Below, piece after piece: positions 26,103-35,094 of a DNA stretch of 64,000 bases. Source of the DNA: Lachnospiraceae bacterium (lineage in GTDB: Bacteria; Bacillota; Clostridia; Lachnospirales; Lachnospiraceae); contig JAFSGE010000055.1 of NCBI GenBank assembly GCA_017434885.1, forward strand, positions 1 to 64,000, given 5' to 3'. The position numbers were made by a program, and so were the translations under genes. The notes under the pieces are model-generated. The model searched no databases. It saw nothing but the letters and a program-made list of their open reading frames with translations, and was not told the DNA's origin. Position 1 is the first letter of the stretch. The number at the start of each line of letters is the position of its first letter.

Positions 26103-26226
26103 TATCACTATAGCGTGAAAATGGCTAAAAAGTGATACTTGTATTGAGATTGCTAAATAGAATGTTGTTTTTTACAGAGAATAACAGTTTTGATAAATTA
26201 AAAAGTATCACTATTAAGTATCACTA
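26103..26226. repeat. TATCACTA repeats, right cluster
   Basis: TATCACTA at 26103-26110, 26206-26213 and 26219-26226, and an inverted AGTGATA at 26131. The flanks (AAAAAGTATCACTA) resemble the cluster at 22658-22699. Confidence 0.4.
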
Positions 26227-26355
26227 CGATTTGAAAAAGCTTGAAAATACAAGGAATTTTAAGGAAAGTGTTAGAAATTGTAAATTATTAATTTTTGCAA
26301 GAATTACTATTCATGAATGATTAGTAGTAAACAATTAGTTGATGTTACAAATTTG

Positions 26356-26385
26356 AACTCCCGGCAGTTTTGTCGGGAGTTTTTT
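26356..26385 (+). terminator. intrinsic terminator
   Basis: AACTCCCGGCA (26356-26366) pairs with TGTCGGGAGTT (26371-26381) and is followed by TTTT. It separates the decayed segment from the HipA-like module. Confidence 0.75.
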
Positions 26386-26475
26386 AGTAATTTTTTTATA
26401 AATTATTTATGTGTTGGTTCTATGAATCATATTGTTTCAATACTTTGTAAAAAATATTTTGTTAATTCACAGAAA

Positions 26476-26507
26476 TATTTGACGCACGTCAAATAATATT
26501 ATACAAT
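26476..26507 (+). promoter_or_regulatory. promoter with palindromic operator for the HipA-like module
   Basis: TTGACG (26479-26484), 17 bases and TACAAT (26502-26507) form a promoter. TATTTGACG (26476-26484) and CGTCAAATA (26487-26495) form a perfect 9-bp-arm palindrome over the -35 box. This is the usual layout for autoregulated toxin-antitoxin promoters. Confidence 0.7.
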
Positions 26508-26545
26508 TATGACAGTGGTACATGAATGTGAACGAGGGAGATGAC

Positions 26546-27365
26546 ATGATGCAGAAAGTAATTATAGAAAAACAAGATTTAAGTTTTCTTAAGTGGTCTC
26601 ATGTAAGAAGCTCCAGTGGCACGGCAGGTACATTTTTAAAGTCTCAATCTGTTGTGTCGGGAGAAAAAATATATTATAAACTGTCAGGCTTTGACAGCGA
26701 AAAAGGAATTATCGGACATGAATGTAAATGAAATTATTGTTGACCGACTGCTTACTATATTAGGTGTAGAACACTTGGAATATCAGCTTGTTCATGCAGA
26801 TGTAGAAATAGATGGTAAAGCCTATGATACCTGGCTGTGCGCTTCCAAGGATTTCAAGCAGAAAGGGGAATCTAAATCAGCACTGGATAATTATTATCAG
26901 ATTAATAAACAGGAAAATGAATCGCATTATGAGTTTTGCCAAAATAATGGTTGGCAAAAGTACATTGATACAATGCTGGTGGTTGATTATTTGATTTTAA
27001 ATAGAGATCGACATGGAGCCAATATTGAAGTGCTCAGAAACGGAAGAAAACGTAGTGTCAGAATTGCTCCATTGTTTGACCACGGACTTTCTTTTTTGTG
27101 CTCTTGTTATAATGAAAGTGAAATAGAACAGTTTGATATATTGGCGGATAAGCCCTGTAACAATTTTATCGGAAGTCGTTCTGTTTTTGACAATTTGAAG
27201 CTTGTTACAGATAAAAAATCAGTTTTTCAATTTGGGTTAAAACCGCAGGATAAAGAAATATTGTTTGAAGGTTTATTATCTGTATTATCAAAACAGCATT
27301 TGGAAAAAATATGGGATATGATTTGGTCAAGGTGGTGTGAATATGAAAAGCTATGCGATTTATGA
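26546..27365 (+). pseudogene. frameshifted HipA-like kinase
   Basis: The frame from ATG 26546 (GAGGGAG upstream) gives an N-lobe with IYYKLSGFD and GIIGHEC and stops at 26731. The continuation NEIIVDRLLTILGV is in another frame and runs to 27365. GAATGTAAATGA at the junction fits loss of two bases from an original GTGT (Cys-Val-Asn-Glu). The catalytic motifs downstream are intact: NRDRHGANIEVL, and the metal-binding Asp in LFDHGLSF. HipA-type kinases phosphorylate translation factors and are toxic. The break removes one continuous kinase unless a frameshift event occurs. Confidence 0.7.
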
Positions 27366-28158
27366 TGAAGAACTGCAAAGGACATCGGCAATCGGCTATT
27401 TATTTTGCTATGAAAAAGCGGAAAGCTTTATTGTTGAATTGTGCGAGGACTTGGATGAATGGGATGCGCCACTGCTGTTTCAAGGATTGGTTAAAAGAGG
27501 AATATATACCATTCCGCGAGATATTAGTATTTTATGGGTTAGAGAACGGGTGATTCCAAGCGGAAGACAAAACATAGGCAGTATTCTTAAAAATCATAAA
27601 TTAAAAGAATACAGTGAAATGGCTTTTTTTCAATTATCAAAAGGAAAATGTTCGCAGGATGGCTGTTATATTACGGAAATATCAGAAGAACAAATTCCTG
27701 AAAAGATTCGAAATAGAAGAATGAGAAATATACGGGAATGTTTTTTCACAGAGGATAGACAACTTGTTTGTATGTTGTGGGATAATACTGTTCGGAAGGT
27801 GGATTTGACAAAGATTTCAAAAAAGAATAATGATATTGCTAAAGTTTTAAAATATAAGGAAATATATGATAGTGTAATGGTAGGACCCGGTGGGTATAGT
27901 GTGATTTTTAATGAAGCAATAGAAATCGGGATTGCGGATTTAATGGAAAGCGGTCTGGTATTATCTTTAAGTGCAAATGATTTTTATTCTATTATAAGGA
28001 ATAATGTGGTGGATACTTCAAGAGCATGTGAGATGTTGCAATGTTCAAGACAAAATCTGTCATACTTAGTTAAGGAGAATAAGCTTACTCCGATTATTTG
28101 CGGAACGAAAGAAAATTGGTATACCAAAGGTGAACTGGCAAGGGTAATGAGTGAATAA
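27343..28158 (+). CDS. DUF2442/HTH partner of the HipA-like kinase
   Basis: A 271-residue protein. ATG 27343 follows AAGGTGG and overlaps the kinase end by 23 bases. Residues about 1-120 form an unassigned N-terminal domain (YAIYDEEL, GYLFCYEKAE). A DUF2442-like beta domain follows (RECFFTEDRQLVCMLW to VIFNEAIEIGIADLM). The end is a small helix-turn-helix (TSRACEMLQCSRQNLSYLV, then KENKLTPI). Overlapping order and HTH suggest it is the antitoxin/repressor, here encoded after the kinase, the reverse of hipBA. It is intact although the kinase is broken. Confidence 0.6.
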   Translation: MKSYAIYDEELQRTSAIGYLFCYEKAESFIVELCEDLDEWDAPLLFQGLVKRGIYTIPRDISILWVRERVIPSGRQNIGSILKNHKLKEYSEMAFFQLSKGKCSQDGCYITEISEEQIPEKIRNRRMRNIRECFFTEDRQLVCMLWDNTVRKVDLTKISKKNNDIAKVLKYKEIYDSVMVGPGGYSVIFNEAIEIGIADLMESGLVLSLSANDFYSIIRNNVVDTSRACEMLQCSRQNLSYLVKENKLTPIICGTKENWYTKGELARVMSE

Positions 28159-28210
28159 ACAAATTTGCAACAAAAACAGTATTTTCGATTATTTGTTCGT
28201 ATGATATAAT

Positions 28211-28258
28211 ATGTGCGAAGCGCATCTGGAATTGATGATAGACATGCAAAGCAATGTC
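28211..28258. repeat. GAA/AAA-loop mini-hairpins
   Basis: ATGTGC-GAA-GCGCAT (28211-28225) and GACATGC-AAA-GCAATGTC (28241-28258) form two small hairpins. The first differs by one base from the hairpin at 21647-21661 in the pgk-tpiA spacer. Confidence 0.45.
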
Positions 28259-28337
28259 TGTGATATTAATAATTTTACTGTTTTCATAATTAAATAAAAA
28301 CATGCTTCGAGATGAAAAAATGAAAGGAACAACTAAT

Positions 28338-29966
28338 ATGAAAAAGTATAAAAAAGGATTGGTTTTTCTATTAGCGTTGGTGGTGCTGATGCCGGTAATT
28401 CCCGTAGAGGCAAAAGTAGAGGAAACCACAGAAGTAGAATTGATTGATATGGGACATGGAATATGGGTTCCTTCAAGCTTTGATGTTGTGGATGAGAATG
28501 GTAACTATGTAACGTTATCGAAAGTGGATGCGTCTTATTGTGAGATGCAGGAAATTGATGAAGAGTCTTATAGTATTATATTAGATAATGGATATCGTGC
28601 AGAAAAAGAATGGGCTTATGTGGCCGGTATTACGGACAAAGCTTATGCGCGGACAACAATTTACAATGAAAATGGTGATATTGTTTTTACCTTAGGAAAC
28701 GACTTTATGGGGCAGATTGTTTTTGCCATGCAGGATGAGGCCGGGAACTATGTAAAAAATACATACTCTCGCAATGTAGTAGTGGATTTGGAGAATGATG
28801 AATTTGAAAGTTATTATGTTACAAATGAGGATGATTCGACTATCCGGCCATTGACAAGACAAACATACAATTCAGAAGAACAAGTGCAAAAGATATATAA
28901 AAAATGGGGCAATGTTATGCAGCTTGATTCAAAGTATGAGTATGACACAGAAGGCGGTGGTACATGTACTGTATATGGTAAGACAGTGAATAAATATGAT
29001 AAGGAAGATGAATATTATGAAAATTTTTCCTATAAAAAAGACGATTTAAAAGAATACACATATAATACAGTATTTCATATTTACGGACAAGGAAGAGCTG
29101 CTTACGGACCATGCAATAAAGTAGCTCCTACTAAAATTACACAACGTGGACAAGAACTATATATTTATTGGTTAGACAATTATTTTACAGATATAGAATG
29201 GAGTTCGGCAGATCAGGATATGGAAGAAATTCTTGATGGCAGACCAATGCAGCAGAACTACTATTTTACCCAGGAACAAATAGATATATTGGAAAAAGAG
29301 GGCATAAAAACCGTTGACGAATTAATGAAAAAATATCCGGAGTTTTCGGAGACCTTTGGAGCATATGTAGATACTCTTGATGAAGACATCGGAAAGGAAG
29401 AGCCGGAAGAAATAAAAGAAGCACGGGAAAAAGAAGAATCCATTATTTCTCTTGAAGAGCAAGCTACTCCCCAGCCGACAGAAACACCAACAGAAGCACC
29501 AACAGAAGCACCGGCAGAGGAGGTGCCTGAAGAAAAGCTTCCTGTAGTGGTTGATGATAAATGGAGAATTTCAGCAGACGGAAGCAGAGTTTGTTGGCAG
29601 GAACTTACGGGAGACGCAGTGCCGATTAATGGTATGATACCGGCTCATGTAATGACGCAGGAAATGAATACTCCGTATGGAATACGATGTACGGCAATTT
29701 TATATGACGAAAATTACAATATGATTGTGCATTGTATGAATTTTGATCTTGAACATACCAATTATGAGTATGCATATATTACAACAATGGATTTTGCTTT
29801 GGGTATGGCAGAAATTGCAGGAACGGATACACCTATAAGCGGTAATTTGCATTACCTGGGAGAAACTACCTATGAAACGGAAAGTGATCCTGTAACAGGC
29901 GATGTATATGGTGAATATGTGACAGAACCGGGTGCAGACTATTATGATCCGGGTTTGTTAGAATAG
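28338..29966 (+). CDS. secreted protein with a Pro/Thr/Glu linker
   Basis: A 542-residue protein. ATG 28338 follows AAAGGAAC; an upstream in-frame ATG at 28302 lacks a site. The N-terminus KKYKKGLVFLLALVVLMPVI is a signal peptide ending at VEAKVEE. Two beta-rich parts are joined by a linker at about residues 385-410 containing PTETPTEAPTEAP, typical of extracellular proteins. No catalytic domain is recognised. It is followed 19 bases later by a lipoprotein gene, so they may share a transcript. Confidence 0.65.
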   Translation: MKKYKKGLVFLLALVVLMPVIPVEAKVEETTEVELIDMGHGIWVPSSFDVVDENGNYVTLSKVDASYCEMQEIDEESYSIILDNGYRAEKEWAYVAGITDKAYARTTIYNENGDIVFTLGNDFMGQIVFAMQDEAGNYVKNTYSRNVVVDLENDEFESYYVTNEDDSTIRPLTRQTYNSEEQVQKIYKKWGNVMQLDSKYEYDTEGGGTCTVYGKTVNKYDKEDEYYENFSYKKDDLKEYTYNTVFHIYGQGRAAYGPCNKVAPTKITQRGQELYIYWLDNYFTDIEWSSADQDMEEILDGRPMQQNYYFTQEQIDILEKEGIKTVDELMKKYPEFSETFGAYVDTLDEDIGKEEPEEIKEAREKEESIISLEEQATPQPTETPTEAPTEAPAEEVPEEKLPVVVDDKWRISADGSRVCWQELTGDAVPINGMIPAHVMTQEMNTPYGIRCTAILYDENYNMIVHCMNFDLEHTNYEYAYITTMDFALGMAEIAGTDTPISGNLHYLGETTYETESDPVTGDVYGEYVTEPGADYYDPGLLE

Positions 29967-29985
29967 AAGAAGGAAGGCTGACAAG

Positions 29986-30525
29986 ATGAAGAGTAAGGAG
30001 ATATATTTGGCAAGAATAATTGTTGTAATGCTTCTGGTTACAGTTGTGTTACCCGGTTGTGGAAGCCGGGAAGAAGAAAAGAATACGGTAACAGAAGAAG
30101 CAGTTGAAACAACATTGCCTGCCGAGTCTACACCGGAACCCACACCAACTGCGGAATCTCTTAGTCCTGCAATGAGCCGTTATCATGAAGCAGTAAAAGA
30201 AAATACCGTTTTACTTGCACAACAGGATTACTTGAATAATGCAATTTTGTATTATCAGAGTATCAGGATGATGACAGTTGCAGATGGTTTTGAAGAAAAA
30301 AGCTTTGATGAAGTAGCTTTGGGGACAAAGCAGGATGAAGAACAGATTATGATTGATTATCCGGAGTTTAATCCTGATGCAGTAGAAATAACGGTTCCGG
30401 AAATATCAGAAGAGGAAGCTGATGCAAAAAGTGAAGAGCTGGAAACTGTAAATGAAGAGCTTAAGCAATTGATTGCAGATTTGCAAACAGAAGCGGATAA
30501 TTTGAAATTAATTGCAGGAATGTAG
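29986..30525 (+). CDS. lipoprotein of unknown function
   Basis: A 179-residue protein with a lipoprotein signal: hydrophobic stretch ARIIVVMLLVTVV and lipobox LPGC, so Cys25 or close is lipidated. A Pro/Thr/Glu stretch (PAESTPEPTPTAES) follows, then a mixed helical domain and a C-terminal coiled coil (EELETVNEELKQLIADLQ). It lies between the secreted protein and the GT2 gene in a compact set. Confidence 0.65.
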   Translation: MKSKEIYLARIIVVMLLVTVVLPGCGSREEEKNTVTEEAVETTLPAESTPEPTPTAESLSPAMSRYHEAVKENTVLLAQQDYLNNAILYYQSIRMMTVADGFEEKSFDEVALGTKQDEEQIMIDYPEFNPDAVEITVPEISEEEADAKSEELETVNEELKQLIADLQTEADNLKLIAGM

Positions 30526-30536
30526 GAGGAGCTCTT

Positions 30537-31490
30537 ATGGATAACATTTTATATCTGGTAATTCCCTGCTACAATGAAGAAGAGGTTTTGCCGGAAACAT
30601 CCAAAAGGTTAAAAGAAAAAATAACTTCTTTAATAGAAAATGGAAAAATAGATAAAGCAAGCCGCATTGTGTTTGTCAATGACGGCTCCCGTGATAAAAC
30701 GTGGGAAATCATCCGTTCCCTGCATGAGCAGGACAGTGTTTTCAGCGGTATTAATCTAAGCCGCAACAGAGGACACCAAAATGCGCTTCTTGCCGGACTT
30801 ATGACGGTTAAGGACCATGCGGATATGGTGATTTCCATGGATGCGGATTTACAGGATGACATTGATGCAGTAGATGCCATGGTGGACAAGTACTTAGAAG
30901 GTATGGATATTGTGTACGGGGTGAGAAGTAGCCGTGCCAAGGATACGTTCTTTAAAAAAGCCACAGCAGAAGGATTTTATAAATTAATGAACACCATGGG
31001 TGCAAACACTGTGTTTAATCATGCGGATTATCGTTTGATGAGTAAGCGTGCTTTGGAAGGGCTTGCTGAGTTTGGAGAAGTGAATTTATTTTTACGCGGT
31101 GTTGTTCCTATGATTGGCTATCCTTGGGATGTGGTATATTATGAGCGTGGTGAGCGTTTCGCAGGGGAGAGTAAGTACCCGCTCGGAAAGATGCTTGCGT
31201 TTGCCGTTGAAGGAATTACTTCCCTCAGTACCAAACCCATTCGAATGATTACCGGACTTGGATTTTTTATTTTCTTAGTGAGTATAGCAATGCTGATTTA
31301 CAGTTTTATCCGCCACTTTATGGGGGCAACCATTGTAGGATGGACTACTCTTATGGTTTCCGTATGGGCTATCGGCGGTTTGATTCTTTTGTCCCTTGGT
31401 GTAGTAGGAGAATATATCGGCAAGATTTACTTAGAGACTAAGGCGAGACCCAGATTCATCGTGGAGCAGTTTTTAAATACGGAAGAATAG
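30537..31490 (+). CDS. family 2 glycosyltransferase, DPM1/GtrB type
   Basis: A 317-residue membrane enzyme. The GT-A start LVIPCYNEEEVLPET, the strand IVFVNDGSRDKTWE, and the metal-binding SMDADLQDD are intact, and NRGHQNALLAGL is typical. Two membrane helices at about residues 230-295 anchor it. Such enzymes put a sugar on undecaprenyl or dolichyl phosphate, providing donors for GT-C glycosyltransferases like those at 53.7-56.6 kb. TAGGAGGA precedes the ATG. Confidence 0.88.
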   Translation: MDNILYLVIPCYNEEEVLPETSKRLKEKITSLIENGKIDKASRIVFVNDGSRDKTWEIIRSLHEQDSVFSGINLSRNRGHQNALLAGLMTVKDHADMVISMDADLQDDIDAVDAMVDKYLEGMDIVYGVRSSRAKDTFFKKATAEGFYKLMNTMGANTVFNHADYRLMSKRALEGLAEFGEVNLFLRGVVPMIGYPWDVVYYERGERFAGESKYPLGKMLAFAVEGITSLSTKPIRMITGLGFFIFLVSIAMLIYSFIRHFMGATIVGWTTLMVSVWAIGGLILLSLGVVGEYIGKIYLETKARPRFIVEQFLNTEE

Positions 31491-31583
31491 CTTTTGTGAT
31501 GTACAAAGGAATAATTTATGGTAATGCTTGACAGTCTAAGGATTAACCGATATACTTGAGAAGTTCGTGAAAAGACGTTAGAT

Positions 31584-31618
31584 AAGACAGCACTTTTGAA
31601 GCGAAGTGCTGTCTTTTT
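31584..31618 (+). terminator. intrinsic terminator after the GT2 gene
   Basis: AAGACAGCACTT (31584-31595) pairs with AAGTGCTGTCTT (31604-31615), followed by TTT. Confidence 0.8.
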
Positions 31619-31680
31619 CTGCGATAAATCAAGATAATGTTGAATGAGAGATAATAGTAAAGAAATAGATTAGAGGTAGT

Positions 31681-33486
31681 ATGAAAAGAGAAATTAAAAC
31701 ATTGAAAAGAAAAAATGCACAGGCATTTTATGCAGAGCAAGAGATAAAAGAAATGCAAAAAAACAAAGAAGTTGAAATGGCACAAGAAAAGCACACAGCA
31801 CAAGCAGAACGGGAAATACAAACGGAACAGGAAAAACAGGGTATGCGTTATGCGGATGCAGACATCCATCCGAACATCCTTCGTGCAGTAGCAGATATGG
31901 GATTTGAAATCATGTCCCCCATTCAGGAACAGGCAATTCCTGCACTTTTGACAGGAAGGGACATTATCGGACAGGCTCAGACCGGAACAGGCAAGACTGC
32001 AGCCTTCGGAATTCCTATGATTCAGAGCGTAGATGCAGAATTGAAAAAGTTGCAGGCAATCGTACTTTGCCCTACCAGAGAGCTTGCCATTCAGGCGGCG
32101 GAGGAAATCAGAAAGCTTGCAAAATACATGCATGGCGTTAAGGTGCTTCCTATTTACGGAGGACAGGATATTTCAAGACAGATTCGCGCTTTAAGCCAGG
32201 GAGTACAGATTATTGTAGGAACACCCGGAAGAGTGATGGACCATATGCGGCGTCACACCATTAAAACTGCTCATGTAAAAATGATTGTACTGGATGAAGC
32301 CGATGAAATGCTGAATATGGGATTTCGTGAGGATATTGAAACTATTTTAAAGGACATGCCGGAAGAGAGACAAATGGCGTTGTTTTCAGCCACCATGCCG
32401 AAGCCTATTTTGGATATCACACATACTTATCAAAAGGATGCGCAGTACATCAAGGTGACTCCAAAGGAAATTACGGTGGATACCATCAAGCAGGCATATT
32501 ACCGTATTAACAAAAAAGATAAGATGGCGGCTCTTTGCAGACTGATTGATTATTATCAGCCTGTCCGCAGTCTGATTTTCTGCAATACCAAGAAAATGGT
32601 TGATGAAATGGCAGAAATCTTAAAACAACGTGATTATCAGGCAGAAGGACTTCACGGCGACCTTTCCCAGCATCAGAGAGATATGGTAATGGGCGCGTTC
32701 AGAAACGGTAGGTGTTCTATTTTGATTGCTACGGATGTGGCGGCAAGAGGAATTGATGTCAGCGGTGTGGACGCGGTGTTTAATTATGATGTGCCCGAAG
32801 ATATTGAATATTACGTGCATCGTATCGGCCGAACCGGCCGCGCAGGAAAAGCCGGACGCTCTTTTACATTAGTCAGTGGAAGGGAAATTTATAAAATCAG
32901 AGAAATTGAGTGTATTTGTCATACACAGATAAAAGAGAGAAAACTGCCTACTCCGAAAGACATTATGAAAGTAAAAGCCGGTGTTGTGTTTGCGGAAGCA
33001 ATGGAAGTGATGGACGAAAAAGATTTGTCTGCGGTGAAAGCATCTATTGAAGCGATGGCACAGGAACACGGTTTTACGCCTCTTGATTTGGCGGCAGCCT
33101 TTATGCAGATGAAGATAGGGGATGAGCCGGAAGAAATCAAAGAGGAAAAACCGTTATTTGAAAGAAGAAATCGCGACGGAAGAAGAGAACATGACGGAAA
33201 CAGAGGTCGCAGTGAGGCACATGGCAGAGGCGGACAAAGAAGCCGTGGCGGTCGAGGCGAAAGGCGTGGAGAAAGAAATGCAGGAGGTCGAGGCGAAGGA
33301 CGCGGAAGAATCGGTGACCGCATGGAAAATCGTGACGGACGCGGAAGAATAGGTGCCGGTGGTCGCGCGGAAAACCGTGATAGACGCGGAAGAGCAAGCG
33401 TAGGTAGTCGCGGGGAAAGCCGTGATAAGAATGGAAACGGAAAAAAGAGAGCACTTCGCAAAAATGCACCTCTTGGAAAAATGTAA
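31681..33486 (+). CDS. DEAD-box RNA helicase with RGG-rich tail
   Basis: A 601-residue protein. An unusual charged N-terminal extension of about 55 residues (Lys/Glu-rich helix) precedes the core. Helicase motifs: Q motif near MSPIQEQAIP, AQTGTGKT, PTRELAIQ, VLDEADEML, FSATMP, and the second domain ending HRIGRTGRAG. The C-terminus (about 505-590) is an Arg/Gly repeat region (RGGQRSRGGRGERRGER), typical of cold-shock helicases such as CshA/DeaD that bind RNA and the degradosome. Repeats in the tail create long shadow frames that are not genes. Confidence 0.92.
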   Translation: MKREIKTLKRKNAQAFYAEQEIKEMQKNKEVEMAQEKHTAQAEREIQTEQEKQGMRYADADIHPNILRAVADMGFEIMSPIQEQAIPALLTGRDIIGQAQTGTGKTAAFGIPMIQSVDAELKKLQAIVLCPTRELAIQAAEEIRKLAKYMHGVKVLPIYGGQDISRQIRALSQGVQIIVGTPGRVMDHMRRHTIKTAHVKMIVLDEADEMLNMGFREDIETILKDMPEERQMALFSATMPKPILDITHTYQKDAQYIKVTPKEITVDTIKQAYYRINKKDKMAALCRLIDYYQPVRSLIFCNTKKMVDEMAEILKQRDYQAEGLHGDLSQHQRDMVMGAFRNGRCSILIATDVAARGIDVSGVDAVFNYDVPEDIEYYVHRIGRTGRAGKAGRSFTLVSGREIYKIREIECICHTQIKERKLPTPKDIMKVKAGVVFAEAMEVMDEKDLSAVKASIEAMAQEHGFTPLDLAAAFMQMKIGDEPEEIKEEKPLFERRNRDGRREHDGNRGRSEAHGRGGQRSRGGRGERRGERNAGGRGEGRGRIGDRMENRDGRGRIGAGGRAENRDRRGRASVGSRGESRDKNGNGKKRALRKNAPLGKM

Positions 33487-33504
33487 CAATTTTGTAAAAT
33501 TTAT

Positions 33505-33533
33505 TTGTCAAATTATTGCTGCTGTGCTACCAT
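33505..33533 (+). promoter_or_regulatory. promoter of the TPR membrane protein gene
   Basis: TTGTCA (33505-33510), a 17-base spacer and TACCAT (33528-33533). Confidence 0.55.
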
Positions 33534-33574
33534 AGTAAGCGGTGTTTATTGATATTTTGGGGCAGAGGTTAATA

Positions 33575-34900
33575 ATGGAAAAGAAAGAAATCAGAAGAAA
33601 CAGAGAAATTGAAGCAGCAAGAGCCAGAAGAAGAAAAAAGAGGCAGAAGGTAGTTTTAATGCAAAAGATAATGATTGCCGTTTTTGCAGTAGTTGTTCTT
33701 ATTGGCGGAAGCATTTTTTCCTATCATTTAGTTACAGATTTGAAAGTAGCCAAGCAGTTGGAGGAAGCCAGCGTATATATTGAAAACGAAGACTATGATG
33801 ATGCAATTGCATCCTGCGAGGAGGCATTGGAGATTGATTCCACTTCCGTGCAGGCATACAGAACCATGGCAGGAGCATATCTGACCAAGGAGGAGACTGC
33901 TTCTGCGGAGCAGGTGCTTTATCAGGGATGGGAGACTACACAGGATGAAAGTCTTCTTCAATATTATTGTACCGTATTGTTGAATGAAGCAGTTGCAGAT
34001 ATTAACAATCAAAGCTGTACATTAAATACATTGGAAAAATGTGTTGCCGTTTTGGAAAAGGATCCTGACAATGCAGATGCTTTCCGCTTAATGGGTGTTT
34101 GCTATGAAAGATTATTTGAAGGAGAGCCGGAACAGGAAGGATTGCTTTGCAACGCATCCATATCTGAAGGTTGTGGCTTTAAAATGTATCAGGATTTAAT
34201 GCTTCGCCTGCTATTGGTGTATGAAGCCAATCCGGGGGACGAACTTTTGGCAGAAATTGCAAGGTTTGCAGAGCCGGGCACAGAACTTTTCTGGATGGAT
34301 GTAGAGCATCTGGGTGAGTATGGGGAATTGCTTGGCAGAATTGCAGATCATGCTGACAGTGAAGAAATCAGACAGCTTACGGCATGTGTGCAGAAAGCAT
34401 CCGAAATGCAGAATTTCTTTACAGAGGCGTTTACAATTTTCGAGTCCGGGGATTTTGCACCAATCAGAGATTTTATGAATAAACCGGAATACATAGCCAT
34501 CCGTGATGAGTTTTTGAACGGAACCATGGAATACTGGCATGGAGCTACTTATATTCCTGTGAGCCGTGAGAAAATGAAATTTGTCAAAGCAGACGGTGGC
34601 TGGATGTTTGCGTTTGCCGATTATGAGGATTATGAAGGCGTAGAGGGACTTATTAATGTGTGGGGTGCTAAACAGGAAGATGACGGTGTACAGAGACTGG
34701 CAATTTCTTATGAACCCGGTACAGACGAACCGCATACCACTTATGAATTTATTTATCTTTACAGCAACGTTCAAATCGGAGATGAATATGTGCCGCAGAT
34801 GAACTATCGTTTTGAAACCAGAGTAGATACGCCTGAAGGAACCGCAACACAGCTTGTTGGTGACTGGGGCGGTGAACACGAGTGGACCACCGAGTTCTAA
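33575..34900 (+). CDS. membrane-anchored TPR protein
   Basis: A 441-residue protein. ATG 33575 is used; an earlier in-frame start at 33542 lacks a ribosome site. A basic N-terminus (RRNREIEAARARRRKKRQK) is followed by one membrane segment at about residues 32-50. The outer part starts with TPR-like repeats (NEDYDDAIASCEEALEID, then YRTMAGAYLTKEE) at about 60-190. The C-terminal half is beta-rich and unassigned, with WHGATYIPVSREKM and a Trp/Gly end. Probably an extracytoplasmic protein-interaction factor. Confidence 0.65.
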   Translation: MEKKEIRRNREIEAARARRRKKRQKVVLMQKIMIAVFAVVVLIGGSIFSYHLVTDLKVAKQLEEASVYIENEDYDDAIASCEEALEIDSTSVQAYRTMAGAYLTKEETASAEQVLYQGWETTQDESLLQYYCTVLLNEAVADINNQSCTLNTLEKCVAVLEKDPDNADAFRLMGVCYERLFEGEPEQEGLLCNASISEGCGFKMYQDLMLRLLLVYEANPGDELLAEIARFAEPGTELFWMDVEHLGEYGELLGRIADHADSEEIRQLTACVQKASEMQNFFTEAFTIFESGDFAPIRDFMNKPEYIAIRDEFLNGTMEYWHGATYIPVSREKMKFVKADGGWMFAFADYEDYEGVEGLINVWGAKQEDDGVQRLAISYEPGTDEPHTTYEFIYLYSNVQIGDEYVPQMNYRFETRVDTPEGTATQLVGDWGGEHEWTTEF

Positions 34901-34917
34901 TTTAGCTAGCATACCAA

Positions 34918-35094
34918 AGTCCGCCAATAGTCATGTTACTGCCAATCGCAAAACTCAAAGCGTATGCTGTAATAGACACAAACTGATTATAAAAGCTTAT
35001 TAGATTTCTCTTAAAAGGTTTTATCAAAGTTGTGTCTATACAGCATAGCTTTTAGAACAGTTGCGATTGGCAGTAACATTATTGTTTGCGGACT
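34918..35094. repeat. 177-base imperfect inverted repeat between convergent genes
   Basis: The left arm 34918-34982 and the right arm 35030-35094 are inverted copies of about 65 bases each around a 47-base centre. The longest exact block is ATGTTACTGCCAATCGCAA (within 34932-34952), with GTCCGC at the outer ends and TAGACACAA at the inner ends. The right end reaches the stop codon of the ABC gene. It could be a MITE-like element or an unusual long-hairpin terminator; no T-tract follows either arm. Confidence 0.75.

Noticed and set aside
22658-26226. TATCACTA repeats as a CRISPR array
   Set aside because: The repeat is only 8 bases, spacing is irregular and no cas gene is present.
28338-30525. 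Secreted protein plus lipoprotein as an adhesion or toxin system
   Set aside because: Only signal peptides, Pro/Thr/Glu linkers and coiled coil are visible; no domain supports a function.
33122-33511. Long overlapping reading frames on both strands inside the helicase C-terminus
   Set aside because: They are by-products of Arg/Gly-rich repetitive coding sequence of the helicase; none has a ribosome site or a recognisable domain.
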